Shown here one piece after another: positions 51,908-61,500 of a DNA stretch of 64,000 nt (positions are counted from its first letter, which is position 1; each line of letters opens with the position of its first letter). Source of the stretch: Arcobacter sp. EP1. Lineage in GTDB: Bacteria; Campylobacterota; Campylobacteria; Campylobacterales; Arcobacteraceae. The DNA lies in contig LPNY01000042.1 in the NCBI GenBank assembly GCA_001655195.1, positions 195,331 through 259,330 of the forward strand, given 5' to 3'. A program made the position numbers and the translations under genes. Below the pieces are notes generated by a model. It was not told the origin of the DNA, did no database searches, and saw only the letters and a program-made list of their open reading frames with translations.

Positions 51908-52447
51908 TTAAAATCCATAAGTAATAGAAAGTTTTCCATCTTCAAGGATAATATTTTTTACTCTGTTTCGATGAAAAGAATCATTGGGAATTGTATAAAT
52001 TGGAAACTCTTCAAAGGCTTTGTTGACCATAGGATTCAGGGCTTTTAAAAAGGTGTTTGATAACTGTTTATTGAGTTTCATATTGGAAAAAGAGAGGGTG
52101 TGTATGGTTATCTCTTTTAGATAAATGGAACGATTTTTTGCATTAAATTTAGGAATACCAGAGAGAGCAAAACTTCCCTTTTGTTTGGGAGTAAAGAGTG
52201 TACTTAAATTCAAATCTACGGCGATATTCATACGTTTTGATGCTTTTTTCATGGTTATTTTAGGAGTATCAACAACGAGTTTTCCAAAAATGAAATCCTC
52301 CTCTAAAGGAAAAGAACTTTGCAAAGAGTCATTGAGTTCTGCTTCACTTAATGAAAATACAAAACTGGGGGTATTTGTTTTATTGGCACAGCCTACGAAA
52401 AAAAATGTTATTAGAAGTATTAAAAAATAGCGTAGATAAGTTTGCAT
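51908..52447 (-). CDS. YceB/DUF1439-family lipoprotein
   Basis: This 179-residue lipoprotein has a hydrophobic leader (FLILLITFFFVGC) whose lipobox FVGC gives Cys19 or so as the lipidated residue. The mature part resembles DUF1439 (YceB), a curved beta-sheet lipid-binding-like fold, with FSLSEAELNDSLQSSFP, VDLNLSTLFTP and ALSGIPKFNAKNRSIYLKEI. The end GKLSITYGF fits the final strand. YceB-like proteins sit on the periplasmic face of a membrane and their role is not well known. It stands alone between convergent hemerythrin and another minus-strand gene. Confidence 0.82.
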   Translation of the reverse strand: MQTYLRYFLILLITFFFVGCANKTNTPSFVFSLSEAELNDSLQSSFPLEEDFIFGKLVVDTPKITMKKASKRMNIAVDLNLSTLFTPKQKGSFALSGIPKFNAKNRSIYLKEITIHTLSFSNMKLNKQLSNTFLKALNPMVNKAFEEFPIYTIPNDSFHRNRVKNIILEDGKLSITYGF

Positions 52448-52508
52448 GATAGATATCCTTTGTATGGGACAATTTTATCATGATAAATATTACAAAAGCA
52501 TATTGATT

Positions 52509-53399
52509 TTATGTAGTCGTTTCTGCGAGTTGATGTTTTCTATCATAGAATTTTAATAAAGCCCAAGCAATAATAATTGCAGCAATTGTACGCACAACAA
52601 TAATCAATGTAATATTTGCGCCAAAAATAGCAAAAAGAAGGGTATCTTCAATAATCGCATGGCAAATGAGTAAAAATGTGGTCACATAAAAAAGGTCACT
52701 TCGACTCATGGATTTTGATTGTGCTTCTTGGATAAGAATACCAGCTCCATAAGTAATACCTAAAAATACTCCCACTCCCAATGAAAAACCTTTGCTCACA
52801 TTTTTCTTTGAATTTTTGATAAAAGACAAGGATTTAATAAAATCCATAATAAAAATAAGCGCAGTAATTAAAAGTATAATTTTGATAGTTAAGATAACTG
52901 CCTCACTAAGAGAGTTTTCAAGTAACATAAATATAGAGGCATGATTTTTTGCTTCAATGGTTTGATTAATAATAGTATCGCTAAAAAATGAGTGGGGTAA
53001 AAGGGTTGTTAAATACCCTACTAATAATCCTGCAATAATACGTAATGTATAGGAATAAAAAAGTGAAAACCCCAGTTTTTTGACAATGGCACCTTCAACA
53101 ATGAGTGAGTGACAAATACCTAAATAAACGGCCAATACCGTCCACTCTTTAGGAGTTAAATCAAGGGGTGCAGCAAATGCAATTGCTGCGTATAAATTCA
53201 AAAACATCCCCGATATAATGGCTAAAGCACTTTCAATGGGTAAATCTAATAGGGCTGTTATAGGTTCAAATAAGAACGCTACATGGGAGAGTACATTATA
53301 ATAAAACAGTACATCTGCTAAAATATAAATAGGAAGAATTAATTTAACAATAATCCATGCAGTCTTAAATGAAGTTTTTAGGGATGTTTTGTAATTCAT
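52509..53399 (-). CDS. Nucleoside-recognition (Gate) domain membrane protein
   Basis: This 296-residue polytopic inner-membrane protein has about eight hydrophobic segments. Two Gate-like repeats are visible: the first around IVKLILPIYILADVLF and GMFLNLYAAIAFAAPL, the second around SLGVGVFLGITYGAGILI. ICHSLIVEGAIVKKLG and ICHAIIEDTLLFAIFG are paired acidic/His signatures typical of the family. These relate to nucleoside transporters and spore-maturation SpmA/B, but the substrate of stand-alone bacterial members is not settled. No clear Shine-Dalgarno. It is followed by the lipoprotein gene. Confidence 0.82.
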   Translation of the reverse strand: MNYKTSLKTSFKTAWIIVKLILPIYILADVLFYYNVLSHVAFLFEPITALLDLPIESALAIISGMFLNLYAAIAFAAPLDLTPKEWTVLAVYLGICHSLIVEGAIVKKLGFSLFYSYTLRIIAGLLVGYLTTLLPHSFFSDTIINQTIEAKNHASIFMLLENSLSEAVILTIKIILLITALIFIMDFIKSLSFIKNSKKNVSKGFSLGVGVFLGITYGAGILIQEAQSKSMSRSDLFYVTTFLLICHAIIEDTLLFAIFGANITLIIVVRTIAAIIIAWALLKFYDRKHQLAETTT

Positions 53400-53443
53400 T
53401 AGGGAAGTCTAACAAAAATAAATGAACTCAATGGGAACTTTTA

Positions 53444-53920
53444 TTAAAAAAGTTTTTCAATATTGTTTTTCAGTTCTTGTGGTTTTGTTACAGAGGCAAA
53501 ACGTTCAACAACTTTTCCCTCCTTATTCACTAAAAACTTTGTAAAGTTCCATTTTATACTTTGTGTACCTAAAAATCCTGAAGCCTCTTTTTTTAGATAT
53601 TTATAGAGAGGATGCGTATTTTCTCCATTGACTTCAATTTTACTAAACATATCAAAAGTTACACCGTAAGTGAGTGAACAAAAGGATTCTATTTTTGCAT
53701 TGTCTTCTGGTTCTTGATTTGAGAATTGGTTACAGGGAAAGCCTAAAACCATGAAATTTTGCTCTTTATAGGCTTTATAAAGTTCTTCTAATCCCTCATA
53801 TTGGGGAGTAAAACCACATTTACTAGCTACATTAACAATGAGCAAAACTTTACCTTTATAGTGATTCATAGAGATTTTCTTTCCATCTATGGTGATTACT
53901 TCAAAATCGTAAATAGTCAT
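53444..53920 (-). CDS. Glutathione peroxidase (thiol peroxidase)
   Basis: This 158-residue thioredoxin-fold peroxidase reduces hydroperoxides. The peroxidatic cysteine is C35 in NVASKCGFTPQYEGLEEL, in place of selenocysteine. The second signature is LGFPCNQFSNQEP (Gln of the catalytic tetrad with C), and IKWNFTKFLVNKEG gives Trp and Asn. Bacterial members usually use thioredoxin as reductant. No signal peptide, so cytosolic. About 100 bp upstream is a terminator hairpin that ends a small candidate RNA or attenuates this gene. Confidence 0.94.
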   Translation of the reverse strand: MTIYDFEVITIDGKKISMNHYKGKVLLIVNVASKCGFTPQYEGLEELYKAYKEQNFMVLGFPCNQFSNQEPEDNAKIESFCSLTYGVTFDMFSKIEVNGENTHPLYKYLKKEASGFLGTQSIKWNFTKFLVNKEGKVVERFASVTKPQELKNNIEKLF

Positions 53921-54017
53921 GTAGGTTCCTTATAAGATGGCTAAAACTAATAATTACATTTCTTCTTTGAAGAAGTTATAAAAATAGAAAGTTAATTAGA
54001 GGAGGTAATTTTTGGGC

Positions 54018-54050
54018 AAAAAAAAAGAGGCTTCGCGGACCTCTTTTTTT
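54018..54050 (-). terminator. Strong bidirectional terminator hairpin
   Basis: The GAGG core with long A/T arms closes on a CTTCGCGGA loop. T runs on both strands let it act in either direction. It ends the candidate RNA on the minus strand. Confidence 0.85.
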
Positions 54051-54090
54051 GAAGAACAATGAAAATAAACGTTCGCATTCGTTTACTATG
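54018..54090 (-). ncRNA. Candidate 70-nt small RNA or attenuator leader upstream of the glutathione peroxidase gene
   Basis: On the minus strand an extended -10 (TGTTATAAT, box at 54101-54096) would start a transcript near 54090. Its 5' end can form a TAAACG/CGTTTA hairpin (54085-54066). A linker follows, then a textbook terminator with arms AAAAAAAGAGG and CCTCTTTTTTT (54050-54018) and a U run. No open frame fits. It is either an independent small RNA or a terminating leader for the peroxidase gene 98 bp downstream. Confidence 0.5.
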
Positions 54091-54186
54091 AAAAAATTAT
54101 AACAAGTAATGAACAATGAAAAACTAATAAAGGGTTAATCAAAAGTTAACGTTACGCATTTTTGATTAATTTAGCAGAAAAAAGAG

Positions 54187-55140
54187 TTAAAAACTATGCA
54201 AATAAGAGAGTAGGAACATATCAATGCCATCATTAGGTTTTTTGATTGAGGCGTTTGAATAGTGATAATATCCCAAATCAAAAGAGTGCTCTTTTGTTTT
54301 GACCCCTAAGCCAAATCTATCTTCAAATTGAAAAGAGGTCGAAAATTTCTTTTTCTTTGTTGAGGTTTTAGAAAAAAATGATGTTCCAATCCCTCCATAG
54401 ACAAAGGGTGTGACCTTTGTATTGGTTTTAAAGTAGTAGGCAAAAACTGGAGAAATATTAAGGGAATACAAGGATGAATCAACATCAAATTTATTGACTG
54501 ATACGTCGTAAAATCCACTAACATATCCTGTATTACTCTCAAAATATCTTTTTTCAAATTTTCGCTGAATACCCAAACGGTATGTTGCGTTGTTTTGTTT
54601 GTCTTGACCATACCCAAAAGAGAAAGAGTGAATAATTTTTGGTGCTTTTTTTGTAGTAACTTGTTGTTGGGTTGTTTTAGATTTTGTTTTGGGAATAACA
54701 ACCTCTTTAACTACGGGTTGTTTTATTTTTTCTATTTTAGGTTCTATTATTTGTTCTTTTATTGATACAAGTATATTACTACTGTAAATAATATCAGAAT
54801 GTTTTTGTGTTAAATCAATACGGGCTTCATAAGCAAAGGGGTGAAACTTTTTGAGTCTTTGAGGCAGGCTTGATAGTTCACTCTTTAGGGTTTCTTTTTG
54901 ATTAAAGCTTTTATAGGTAACAACATAAAATCCACGATGTGATTTTAAAATATAAAGGGGCTCTTTTACCTCTTTTAAATGGGTATCAATAAACGCATGG
55001 GCATTTTCTTCATTGGAAAGGGTAGAGAGAACAATTGTTTTACTATTGGGTATTGCTGAAAAAAGATGTAGGCTTAATGCCAAAATAAAAATAAATGGTT
55101 TTAACAATATGTATCTCTTTATAAATAGTTTAATAATCAT
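54187..55140 (-). CDS. SPOR-like domain fused to a PagL-like lipid A deacylase barrel
   Basis: This 317-residue protein has a basic, hydrophobic leader (PFIFILALSLHLFSAI). Residues about 33-105 look like a SPOR fold (KTIVLSTLSNEENAHAFID, then FYVVTYKSFNQKETLKSEL). A Lys/Thr/Gln-rich linker (about 125-175) follows, then a small beta-barrel (about 176-317) whose end YHYSNASIKKPNDGIDMFLL matches PagL, the outer-membrane lipid A 3-O-deacylase. Aligned to PagL's catalytic H-x-S and Glu, the residues are H293, S295 and D307, so Asp replaces Glu. N296 and N303 are kept. The N-terminal peptidoglycan-type module is unusual. A TTAATCAAAA/TTTTGATTAA hairpin follows. Confidence 0.72.
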   Translation of the reverse strand: MIIKLFIKRYILLKPFIFILALSLHLFSAIPNSKTIVLSTLSNEENAHAFIDTHLKEVKEPLYILKSHRGFYVVTYKSFNQKETLKSELSSLPQRLKKFHPFAYEARIDLTQKHSDIIYSSNILVSIKEQIIEPKIEKIKQPVVKEVVIPKTKSKTTQQQVTTKKAPKIIHSFSFGYGQDKQNNATYRLGIQRKFEKRYFESNTGYVSGFYDVSVNKFDVDSSLYSLNISPVFAYYFKTNTKVTPFVYGGIGTSFFSKTSTKKKKFSTSFQFEDRFGLGVKTKEHSFDLGYYHYSNASIKKPNDGIDMFLLSYLHSF

Positions 55141-55286
55141 AACAAAGCTACATAGAACGAAGAATTAATATATCTGATATTAAAAGATAATTTTTTCAAA
55201 AAAAGGGTAAAAAATAGGCTTTTAAACTATTTTTAAATATTGTCAAAAAATTCTTCAATAAATAGTAAACTCTAAAGAAGATAAAG

Positions 55287-55305
55287 TATAATGCACTGCA
55301 AGGAA
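55287..55305 (+). promoter_or_regulatory. Promoter -10 and RBS of the cytochrome b gene
   Basis: TATAAT lies at 55287-55292 and AAGGAA at 55300-55305, 4 nt before the ATG at 55310. Confidence 0.5.
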
Positions 55306-55309
55306 TTTT

Positions 55310-55969
55310 ATGGATAAAACATATGTGTGGACATTCCCTAATCGCGTGTTTCACCTCTTATTAATAGTGTTAACTCTCTTTATGTTTTTTAGTGATGATG
55401 ATAATATGCTTATTTACCATGTGATGGCAGGGTACTGTTTGGCATTAGTGCTTCTGTTTCGTATCGTATGGGGTTTCTTAGGTCCAAAATACTCAAAATT
55501 TAAAGATTTTCCACTGGAAAAAAATCAAGTTAAAATATTTATCGAAAAATTCTTTACTTCACCTTTTGCTTATGTGGGACACAATCCAATCGCTTCGTAT
55601 TTTATGATTGCGATGATATTTATCTCTGTTTGTTTAATCATCTCAGGTATTGCAACTTATGGTGCAGAAGAACACAAAGGACTATTTGCAAGTTTGAGTT
55701 GGGGAGGTTTTGAAGATATTCATGAAACTTTTTCTAATCTACTTATTCTATTAGTTCTGGGGCATCTTTTAGGAATTATTATTGACAAAGTGATGCACAA
55801 AGAGCATGAAACCTTAAAATCAATCTTTACAGGTTATAAAGTAACTTACAGCGATGAAAGCGTTAAGTTAGCATGGTGGCAGAAACTTATTGCTATCGTA
55901 TTTTTAGTGTTTTTTCTTTTTTTACTCTACTACTTTACAATTAATCCTCAAAATTTTCTAACAGCATAA
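55310..55969 (+). CDS. Cytochrome b561/b-type membrane subunit
   Basis: This 219-residue inner-membrane protein has about five hydrophobic helices. It resembles the di-heme cytochrome b561 (Ni/Fe-hydrogenase b-type) family. His residues at helix ends fit heme ligation: VFHLLLIVL near the start, YHVMAGYCLALVLLFRIVWG, then FEDIHETFSNLLILLVLGHLLG. The R-x2-WG motif in the second helix is typical. It stands alone with its own promoter, so its electron partner is unknown; a periplasmic cytochrome or a peroxidase is a possibility. Confidence 0.86.
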   Translation: MDKTYVWTFPNRVFHLLLIVLTLFMFFSDDDNMLIYHVMAGYCLALVLLFRIVWGFLGPKYSKFKDFPLEKNQVKIFIEKFFTSPFAYVGHNPIASYFMIAMIFISVCLIISGIATYGAEEHKGLFASLSWGGFEDIHETFSNLLILLVLGHLLGIIIDKVMHKEHETLKSIFTGYKVTYSDESVKLAWWQKLIAIVFLVFFLFLLYYFTINPQNFLTA

Positions 55970-56043
55970 AATAGCAATTTTGGAGAAGTTTTACATTTTC
56001 TAAATAGATATACTTGCAGAATATATTTTAAGGAACATGGTTA

Positions 56044-56877
56044 ATGAAACAGATAAATGAAAAAGTAATTAAAACAATTTTAGAAAGAATTGAGTCTAAT
56101 TTAGAGTATGTTAATATCACTGAACTTATTGAGTTGAGCGGTTTTTCCTATTTTCATTTTCACAGAATCTTTCATGCTTATGTTGGAGAAACACTCAAAC
56201 AGTACTTAAAAAGAATACGTTTAGAAAAATCTGCTTACGAGTTACAGTACAAAAAAGTACCTATTACTCAAGTAGCCCTCAATGCTGGATTTAGTACACC
56301 TTCTTCATTTAATAAAGCCTTTAAAGAGTTCTTTAATACTACTCCTTCAAAATATAAAAAAATGACTATACGAAAAGAGGAGTTTACAATGATTAAACCA
56401 ATTAAAACGGTTGATTTGGAGTCTATTGAGGTTTATAGTGTACGACATGTTGGTGCTTATACTGAAATAGGTAAAGCTTTTGAAAAACTAATGAAATGGG
56501 CATATACCAATAAAATTAAAAACAAAAAAAATCTTATGGGCAAAGGGCACTACTCTTATGGGATTAGTTATGATGACCCCAATGTTACTGAATTTTCAAA
56601 ATTAAGAAGCGATGCGTGTATTGATGCCAGTGATGAGGTGACACAAGAAGAGGGCATAAACAAACAAACGATTTCAGGTGGCAGATATGCTGTTTTTTTA
56701 CATAAAGGGGCGTATACTAATCTCAAAGAGACGTATAACGATATCTTTAGTTCATATGTGAGACAAAATGATGTTCAGCTTAGAAATGTTCCTGTTTTTG
56801 AACGATATTTAAATCGAGATCCTCGAAGAACAAAAGAGGAAAATTTAAAAACAGAGATTTATATTCCTATTGTTTGA
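56044..56877 (+). CDS. AraC-type regulator with GyrI-like effector domain
   Basis: This 277-residue regulator has its DNA-binding part first (about 1-108): VNITELIELSGFSYFHFHRIF and VALNAGFSTPSSFNKAFKEFF are the two helix-turn-helix units, followed by TTPSKYKK. The C-terminal part (about 115-277) is a GyrI/SbmC-like ligand domain, starting IKPIKTVDLESIEVYSVRHV and containing YAVFLHKGAYTNL. This is the Rob/SoxS-MarA-like plan seen in multidrug and stress regulators. It is alone and convergent with the di-heme peroxidase gene. Effector and targets unknown. Confidence 0.92.
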   Translation: MKQINEKVIKTILERIESNLEYVNITELIELSGFSYFHFHRIFHAYVGETLKQYLKRIRLEKSAYELQYKKVPITQVALNAGFSTPSSFNKAFKEFFNTTPSKYKKMTIRKEEFTMIKPIKTVDLESIEVYSVRHVGAYTEIGKAFEKLMKWAYTNKIKNKKNLMGKGHYSYGISYDDPNVTEFSKLRSDACIDASDEVTQEEGINKQTISGGRYAVFLHKGAYTNLKETYNDIFSSYVRQNDVQLRNVPVFERYLNRDPRRTKEENLKTEIYIPIV

Positions 56878-56896
56878 TTATTCTTTTTGTTTTACG

Positions 56897-56920
56897 ATAA
56901 AGAGCCCGAAGGCTCTTTAT
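56897..56920. terminator. Shared terminator of convergent genes
   Basis: ATAAAGAGCC (56897-56906) pairs with GGCTCTTTAT (56911-56920) around CGAA, the reverse of a stable TTCG loop. It lies between the AraC-GyrI gene and the peroxidase gene and can serve both. Confidence 0.75.
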
Positions 56921-57951
56921 TAGTTCATATCGGGTCTTGGTGTTTTATTTGTAATTACTGGAAGTTGTGGATATGATATTTTTGGTTTATCTCCTGTGAG
57001 CGACTTCAAGAATGTCGTGATTTGTTGTGCTTCTTTGTCATTTATCTTAACACCTAGTTGAACAGAACCCATCTCTTTAACTGCTGTTGTTAATGACCAT
57101 ACGTTTCCATTGTGAAAGTAGGGAGCTGTCTCTTCAATATTTCTCAGTGTTGGCGTTTTTACCATACCACTAGCATTTCCTTTGAAATCACCCTTAGCAT
57201 AAGCATATTTTGCATGTATTTCAAACGGTTGCATCGTCCCACCAAGTCCTACTCCTGTATGACAGGCAACACACCCTTTATCAATAAATGTTTGAAGACC
57301 TTTTTTTTCATTTTTTGTTAATGCTTTTGGATTGTTAGTTAAAAAGTCATCAAATCGTGAAGGGGTAACGAGTGTTCTTTCAAATACTGCAATCGTATCT
57401 GCAATAAGTTTAAAGGTAATCTTGACGTCTTGTCCATAGGTTTCTTTAAACTCTTTGATATAACCTGGCATAGAAGTCACTCTTTTTTCTACTAATTCTT
57501 TTGGTGCTGCCATTTCTGGGCCTGCTTGAATAGGTCCTTGTGCTTGTGCTTCTAAGTGGGGATCTCTTCCATCCCAAAACTGTACATCATTGAGTACTGA
57601 ATTGTACACTGTTGGCGAGTTTAGGTGATGTGGGTTTGGTGTCCACTTATGCCCAATAGCTGCACCTACGCCATCAACACCACCCATCGCGAGATTGTGA
57701 CAGGTATTACATGAGATTAAGCCACTTTTTGATAATCTTGGCTCGAAGTAAAGCTTTTTGCCGAGTTCTACTTTACTAGAAGTGATTGGATTTTTAGGAT
57801 CATCAACAAGTTTTAAAATCTCCAATTCACTTTTGGGTATGGGTTTTAACCCCGCCTCTTGCGCTTTCTTTACTAATGCCATATCACTTATCCCAAATGC
57901 TGACATACAGGTTAGTAGTGTACTACATACAACAATTTTCATCGTTCTCAT
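56920..57951 (-). CDS. Di-heme cytochrome c peroxidase
   Basis: This 343-residue periplasmic enzyme of the CcpA/MauG family reduces hydrogen peroxide with electrons from small cytochromes. A signal peptide (MKIVVCSTLLTCMSAFG) is followed by two heme motifs, CNTCH (in SKSGLISCNTCHNLAMGG) and CVACH (in FIDKGCVACHTGVGLGG). KVELGKKLYFEPRLS and TPTLRNIEETAPYFHNGNVW are family hallmarks. It is monocistronic, with a shared hairpin terminator. The frame starts two codons before the likely MKIVV start, so the exact ATG is uncertain. Confidence 0.95.
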   Translation of the reverse strand: MRTMKIVVCSTLLTCMSAFGISDMALVKKAQEAGLKPIPKSELEILKLVDDPKNPITSSKVELGKKLYFEPRLSKSGLISCNTCHNLAMGGVDGVGAAIGHKWTPNPHHLNSPTVYNSVLNDVQFWDGRDPHLEAQAQGPIQAGPEMAAPKELVEKRVTSMPGYIKEFKETYGQDVKITFKLIADTIAVFERTLVTPSRFDDFLTNNPKALTKNEKKGLQTFIDKGCVACHTGVGLGGTMQPFEIHAKYAYAKGDFKGNASGMVKTPTLRNIEETAPYFHNGNVWSLTTAVKEMGSVQLGVKINDKEAQQITTFLKSLTGDKPKISYPQLPVITNKTPRPDMN

Positions 57952-58476
57952 ACGAACTCCTTTGGTTAAATTTTCAAGAAAATCTTGAACACGATAATTA
58001 TACTCTCAATAAAATATAATTATTATTAAATGATAAAAATTATCCATTAATAATTAAAGTTAAGTAAAGTAATCTCAGAAGAGTTAGAACTGATATAGTC
58101 AGTTTCTATTTAAGCATAAGCTTTAGTTAAGTTTAATGACTAAATAGTGACCATTTTAAGACTACAATCTTTACTAAATTACTATGACAAAAGAAAGTTT
58201 TAAGCTGTAAAGTTAAAAGTGGAAAAAGTTATAAATTTATTTTAAGAATTAATATCAGTATTAAAGTACTTGAATTGTTGGGTTTTGTATCGAAAAGAGG
58301 AATACCTCTTTACGCTATGTAACTTTTGCCTTACAGACGTCAGTAACTTATTGGGGGCTAAGCCATGCGGTAACGTAGCGAGCAAATTCTTTGACAAAAG
58401 TAAGAAATAACCACTGAAAGTAGCACAAGAGCGATTCAAGACGAAGTCTTGCGTGTGTAGTTTGTTTTTTGGGTAC
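57952..58476. other. Gene-free spacer holding a GC-richer repeat-like block
   Basis: From 57952 to about 58240 the DNA is AT-rich with nothing notable. From about 58290 to 58455 it is visibly richer in G+C and full of small hairpins: AAAGAGG-AATA-CCTCTTT near 58294, ACTTTTG/CAAAAGT arms near 58322 and 58395, and CAAGAC-GAA-GTCTTG near 58437. A 78-codon minus-strand frame covers it, but composition and lack of RBS argue against a gene. It resembles a dispersed non-coding repeat. Confidence 0.45.
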
Positions 58477-58512
58477 AAAAAAAGGGGATAGACTTTTGTC
58501 TAACCCCTTTTT
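58477..58512 (-). terminator. Terminator of the pyruvate oxidoreductase gene
   Basis: AAAAAAAGGGG-A-TAGAC pairs with GTCTAACCCCTTTTT around a TTTT loop, 20 bp after the stop on the minus strand. Confidence 0.85.
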
Positions 58513-58532
58513 AGTTTCGAAGGAAACGCTTA

Positions 58533-61500
58533 TTAAGCGTTTGGTCCTTCTAACTCATCAGAATAGTCAGCAGCTGCCATTCTAACTAGTTGTCTATATC
58601 TGTATTGTGCATCAGATTTATTTTGTGCAAATAATCTATCTGCTTCTTCTGGATTTGCTTTTTTAAGGTTGATATATCTGTTTTCTTGCATTAAGAACTC
58701 TTCATATCTTGTCCAATCTGGTTTCTTACCAGAAATTTTAATTGGATTTTTACCTGCTTCAGCAAGTCTAGGATCAAATGTATAAATTGGCCAGTAACCA
58801 CAATCAGTAGCTAATTGTCCTTGGTCAACTGATTTCATTAATCCACCTTTGATACCGTGTGCAATACAAGGAGAGTAACCAATAACTAATGATGGACCAG
58901 GGTATGCTTCTGCATCTTTAATCGCTTTCATTGTCTGTTTTTGAGATGCTCTTGAGTTGATTTGAGCAACATAGATGTTACCGTAAGTCATAGTGATATA
59001 ACCTAAATCTTTCTTAGCACTTTGTTTACCATCATTTGTAAATTCTGCAATAGAACCAGCTCGTGCTGCTTTAGATGATTGTCCACCAGTGTTTGAGTAA
59101 ACTTCTGTATCCATTACAAGAACGTTTACATTTTCACCTGTTGAAAGAACGTGGTCAAGTCCACCGTAACCGATGTCGTATGCCCAACCGTCACCACCGA
59201 AGATCCATTGAGATTTTCTAACGATGTATTTTTTAAGAGAAATTAAGTCTTTAACACCTGGCTCATCAGCATATTTTTCTAATACAGGAACTAATCTATC
59301 TCTAATATCTTGAGTTTTAGTACCTTCATTTCTATGCTCAATCCACTCTTTGAATAGTGTTACTAATGGGTTAGAAACTTTATCCATGTTGTTTGTCATG
59401 ATAGTTTGAATTCTATTTCTGATTGTTTCATTTGCTGCATGCATACCGAAACCAAACTCAGCAGTATCTTCAAATAGTGAGTTAGCCCATGCTGGACCTT
59501 CACCCTTATCATTTTTAGTATATGGAGTAGATGGTGCAGAAGCTGCGTAGATTGAAGAACAACCAGTAGCATTTGCAATCATAGCTCTATCACCAAATAA
59601 TTGAGTAATTAGTGTGATATATGGAGTTTCTCCACAACCTGGACAAGCAGAGTGGAATTCGAATAATGGTTTAGCAAACTGAGAACCTTTTAATGTGTCT
59701 TTAGAAACAACATAATCTTTGTACTCAACTTCGTTGAATAAGTAGTCAGCGTTTTCTTGCTCACCTTTTGCAATCTCTTGTTCTGTTGGAACCATTACAA
59801 GTGATTTTTCTTCTGTAGGACAGATATCAACACAAACATTACAACCAGTACAGTCTAGAACTGAAACTTGGATTTTATATTTGTAGTTACCTTTAATTCC
59901 TTTACCAGTACCATCAATTGCTTTATCTTTAACACCTTGAGGTGCATTTGCAATATCTTCATCATTTAATAAGAATGGTCTAATAACTGCGTGTGGACAT
60001 TCAAATGCACACTGGTTACATTGGATACAGTTATCTTCAATCCACATAGGTGTAATATCTGAAATACCACGTTTTTCATATTTAGTTGATCCACCTTCAA
60101 GTGTACCGTCTTCTCGCTCTTCAAAAATAGAAACAGGAAGTTCGTTACCTTTAGCTGCATTTACAACTTTTGCAAAGTTTTCAACATAATCAGTACCTTG
60201 GTATTCAGAGTTAACAACTAATCCACCAACTTCTAAGTTAGACCATGCTGGATCTACTGCAACTTCTTCAAGTCCATCAGCACCATGCTCAATTGCTTCG
60301 AAGTTCATTTGTACAATCATATCACCCTTAGATGCATAAGATTTTTCAGCAAACTCTTTCATGTAACTTTTAGCTTCTTCAAATTCAATAACATTTGCAA
60401 GTTTAAAGAATGCAGATTGCATAATTGTATTTGTTCTAGTACCTAAACCTAAGTCTCTTGCAATTTTAGTTGCATTTAATACATAGAATTTAGCTTTTTT
60501 ATCAGCTAATAATTTTTTAACTCTATCAGGAATTAATTCAGCAACTTCTTTAGCTGTATGAATTGAGTTCATTAAGAAGGTACCACCGTCTCTTAATCCA
60601 TCAATTACTTCGTACTGCTCTAAGTAAACTTCTTTTGAACATGCTACAAACCCTGGGTTTGTTACAAGGTAAGTTGATCGAATTGGCTCTGGTGAGAATC
60701 TTAAGTGTGATCGTGTAAATCCACCTGATTTTTTTGAATCATATGCAAAGTATGCTTGTGCATATAAGTCAGTTTTTTCTCCAATAATCTTAACAGAGTT
60801 TTTATTTGCTCCAACAGTACCATCAGCACCAAGACCATAGAATAAACACTCTCTAACTTCATCAGAAGTAACAGATACGTTTTCACCAACTTCGATTGAA
60901 AGGTTTGTAACGTCATCATTAATACCAACAGTAAATCTGTTTTTAGGATTTGCAGATGCTAAGTTATCGTATACAGCAATAATATCATTTGGCTTAAAGT
61001 CTTTAGAAGATAAACCATATCGTCCACCAATAACTAGTGGTTGTTTTTCTTGATCATAGAATACGTTTCTTACGTCTAAGTACATTGGTTCACCTAAAGC
61101 CCCTGGCTCTTTAGTTCTATCAAGTACACAAATTCTTTCAACTGTTTCTGGTAATACGTCCATGAAGTATTTAGTAGAGAATGGTCGGTATAAGTGACAA
61201 ACTAATAAACCAATTTTTCTACCTTCTGTTTTTTGTAAGAAGTCAATAGTCTCTTTAATAGCTTCATTTGCAGAACCCATACATACGATGATATCTGTTG
61301 CATCATCTGAACCATAATAAGTAAATGGAGCATAGTTTCTACCAGTAATTTTTGAGATTTCTTGCATATAGTCATTTACGATATCTGGCATTGCATCGTA
61401 GAACTTATTACAGGCTTCTCTCCCTTGGAAGTAGATATCATCATTTTGTGCAGAACCTCTAGTAACTGGTGATTCTGGGTTAAGTGAAGTATCTCTAAAC

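Noticed and set aside
58242-58478. 78-codon minus-strand frame downstream of nifJ
   Set aside because: No RBS, no recognisable domain, lies over a hairpin-rich block and runs to the nifJ terminator. Treated as a repeat, not a gene.
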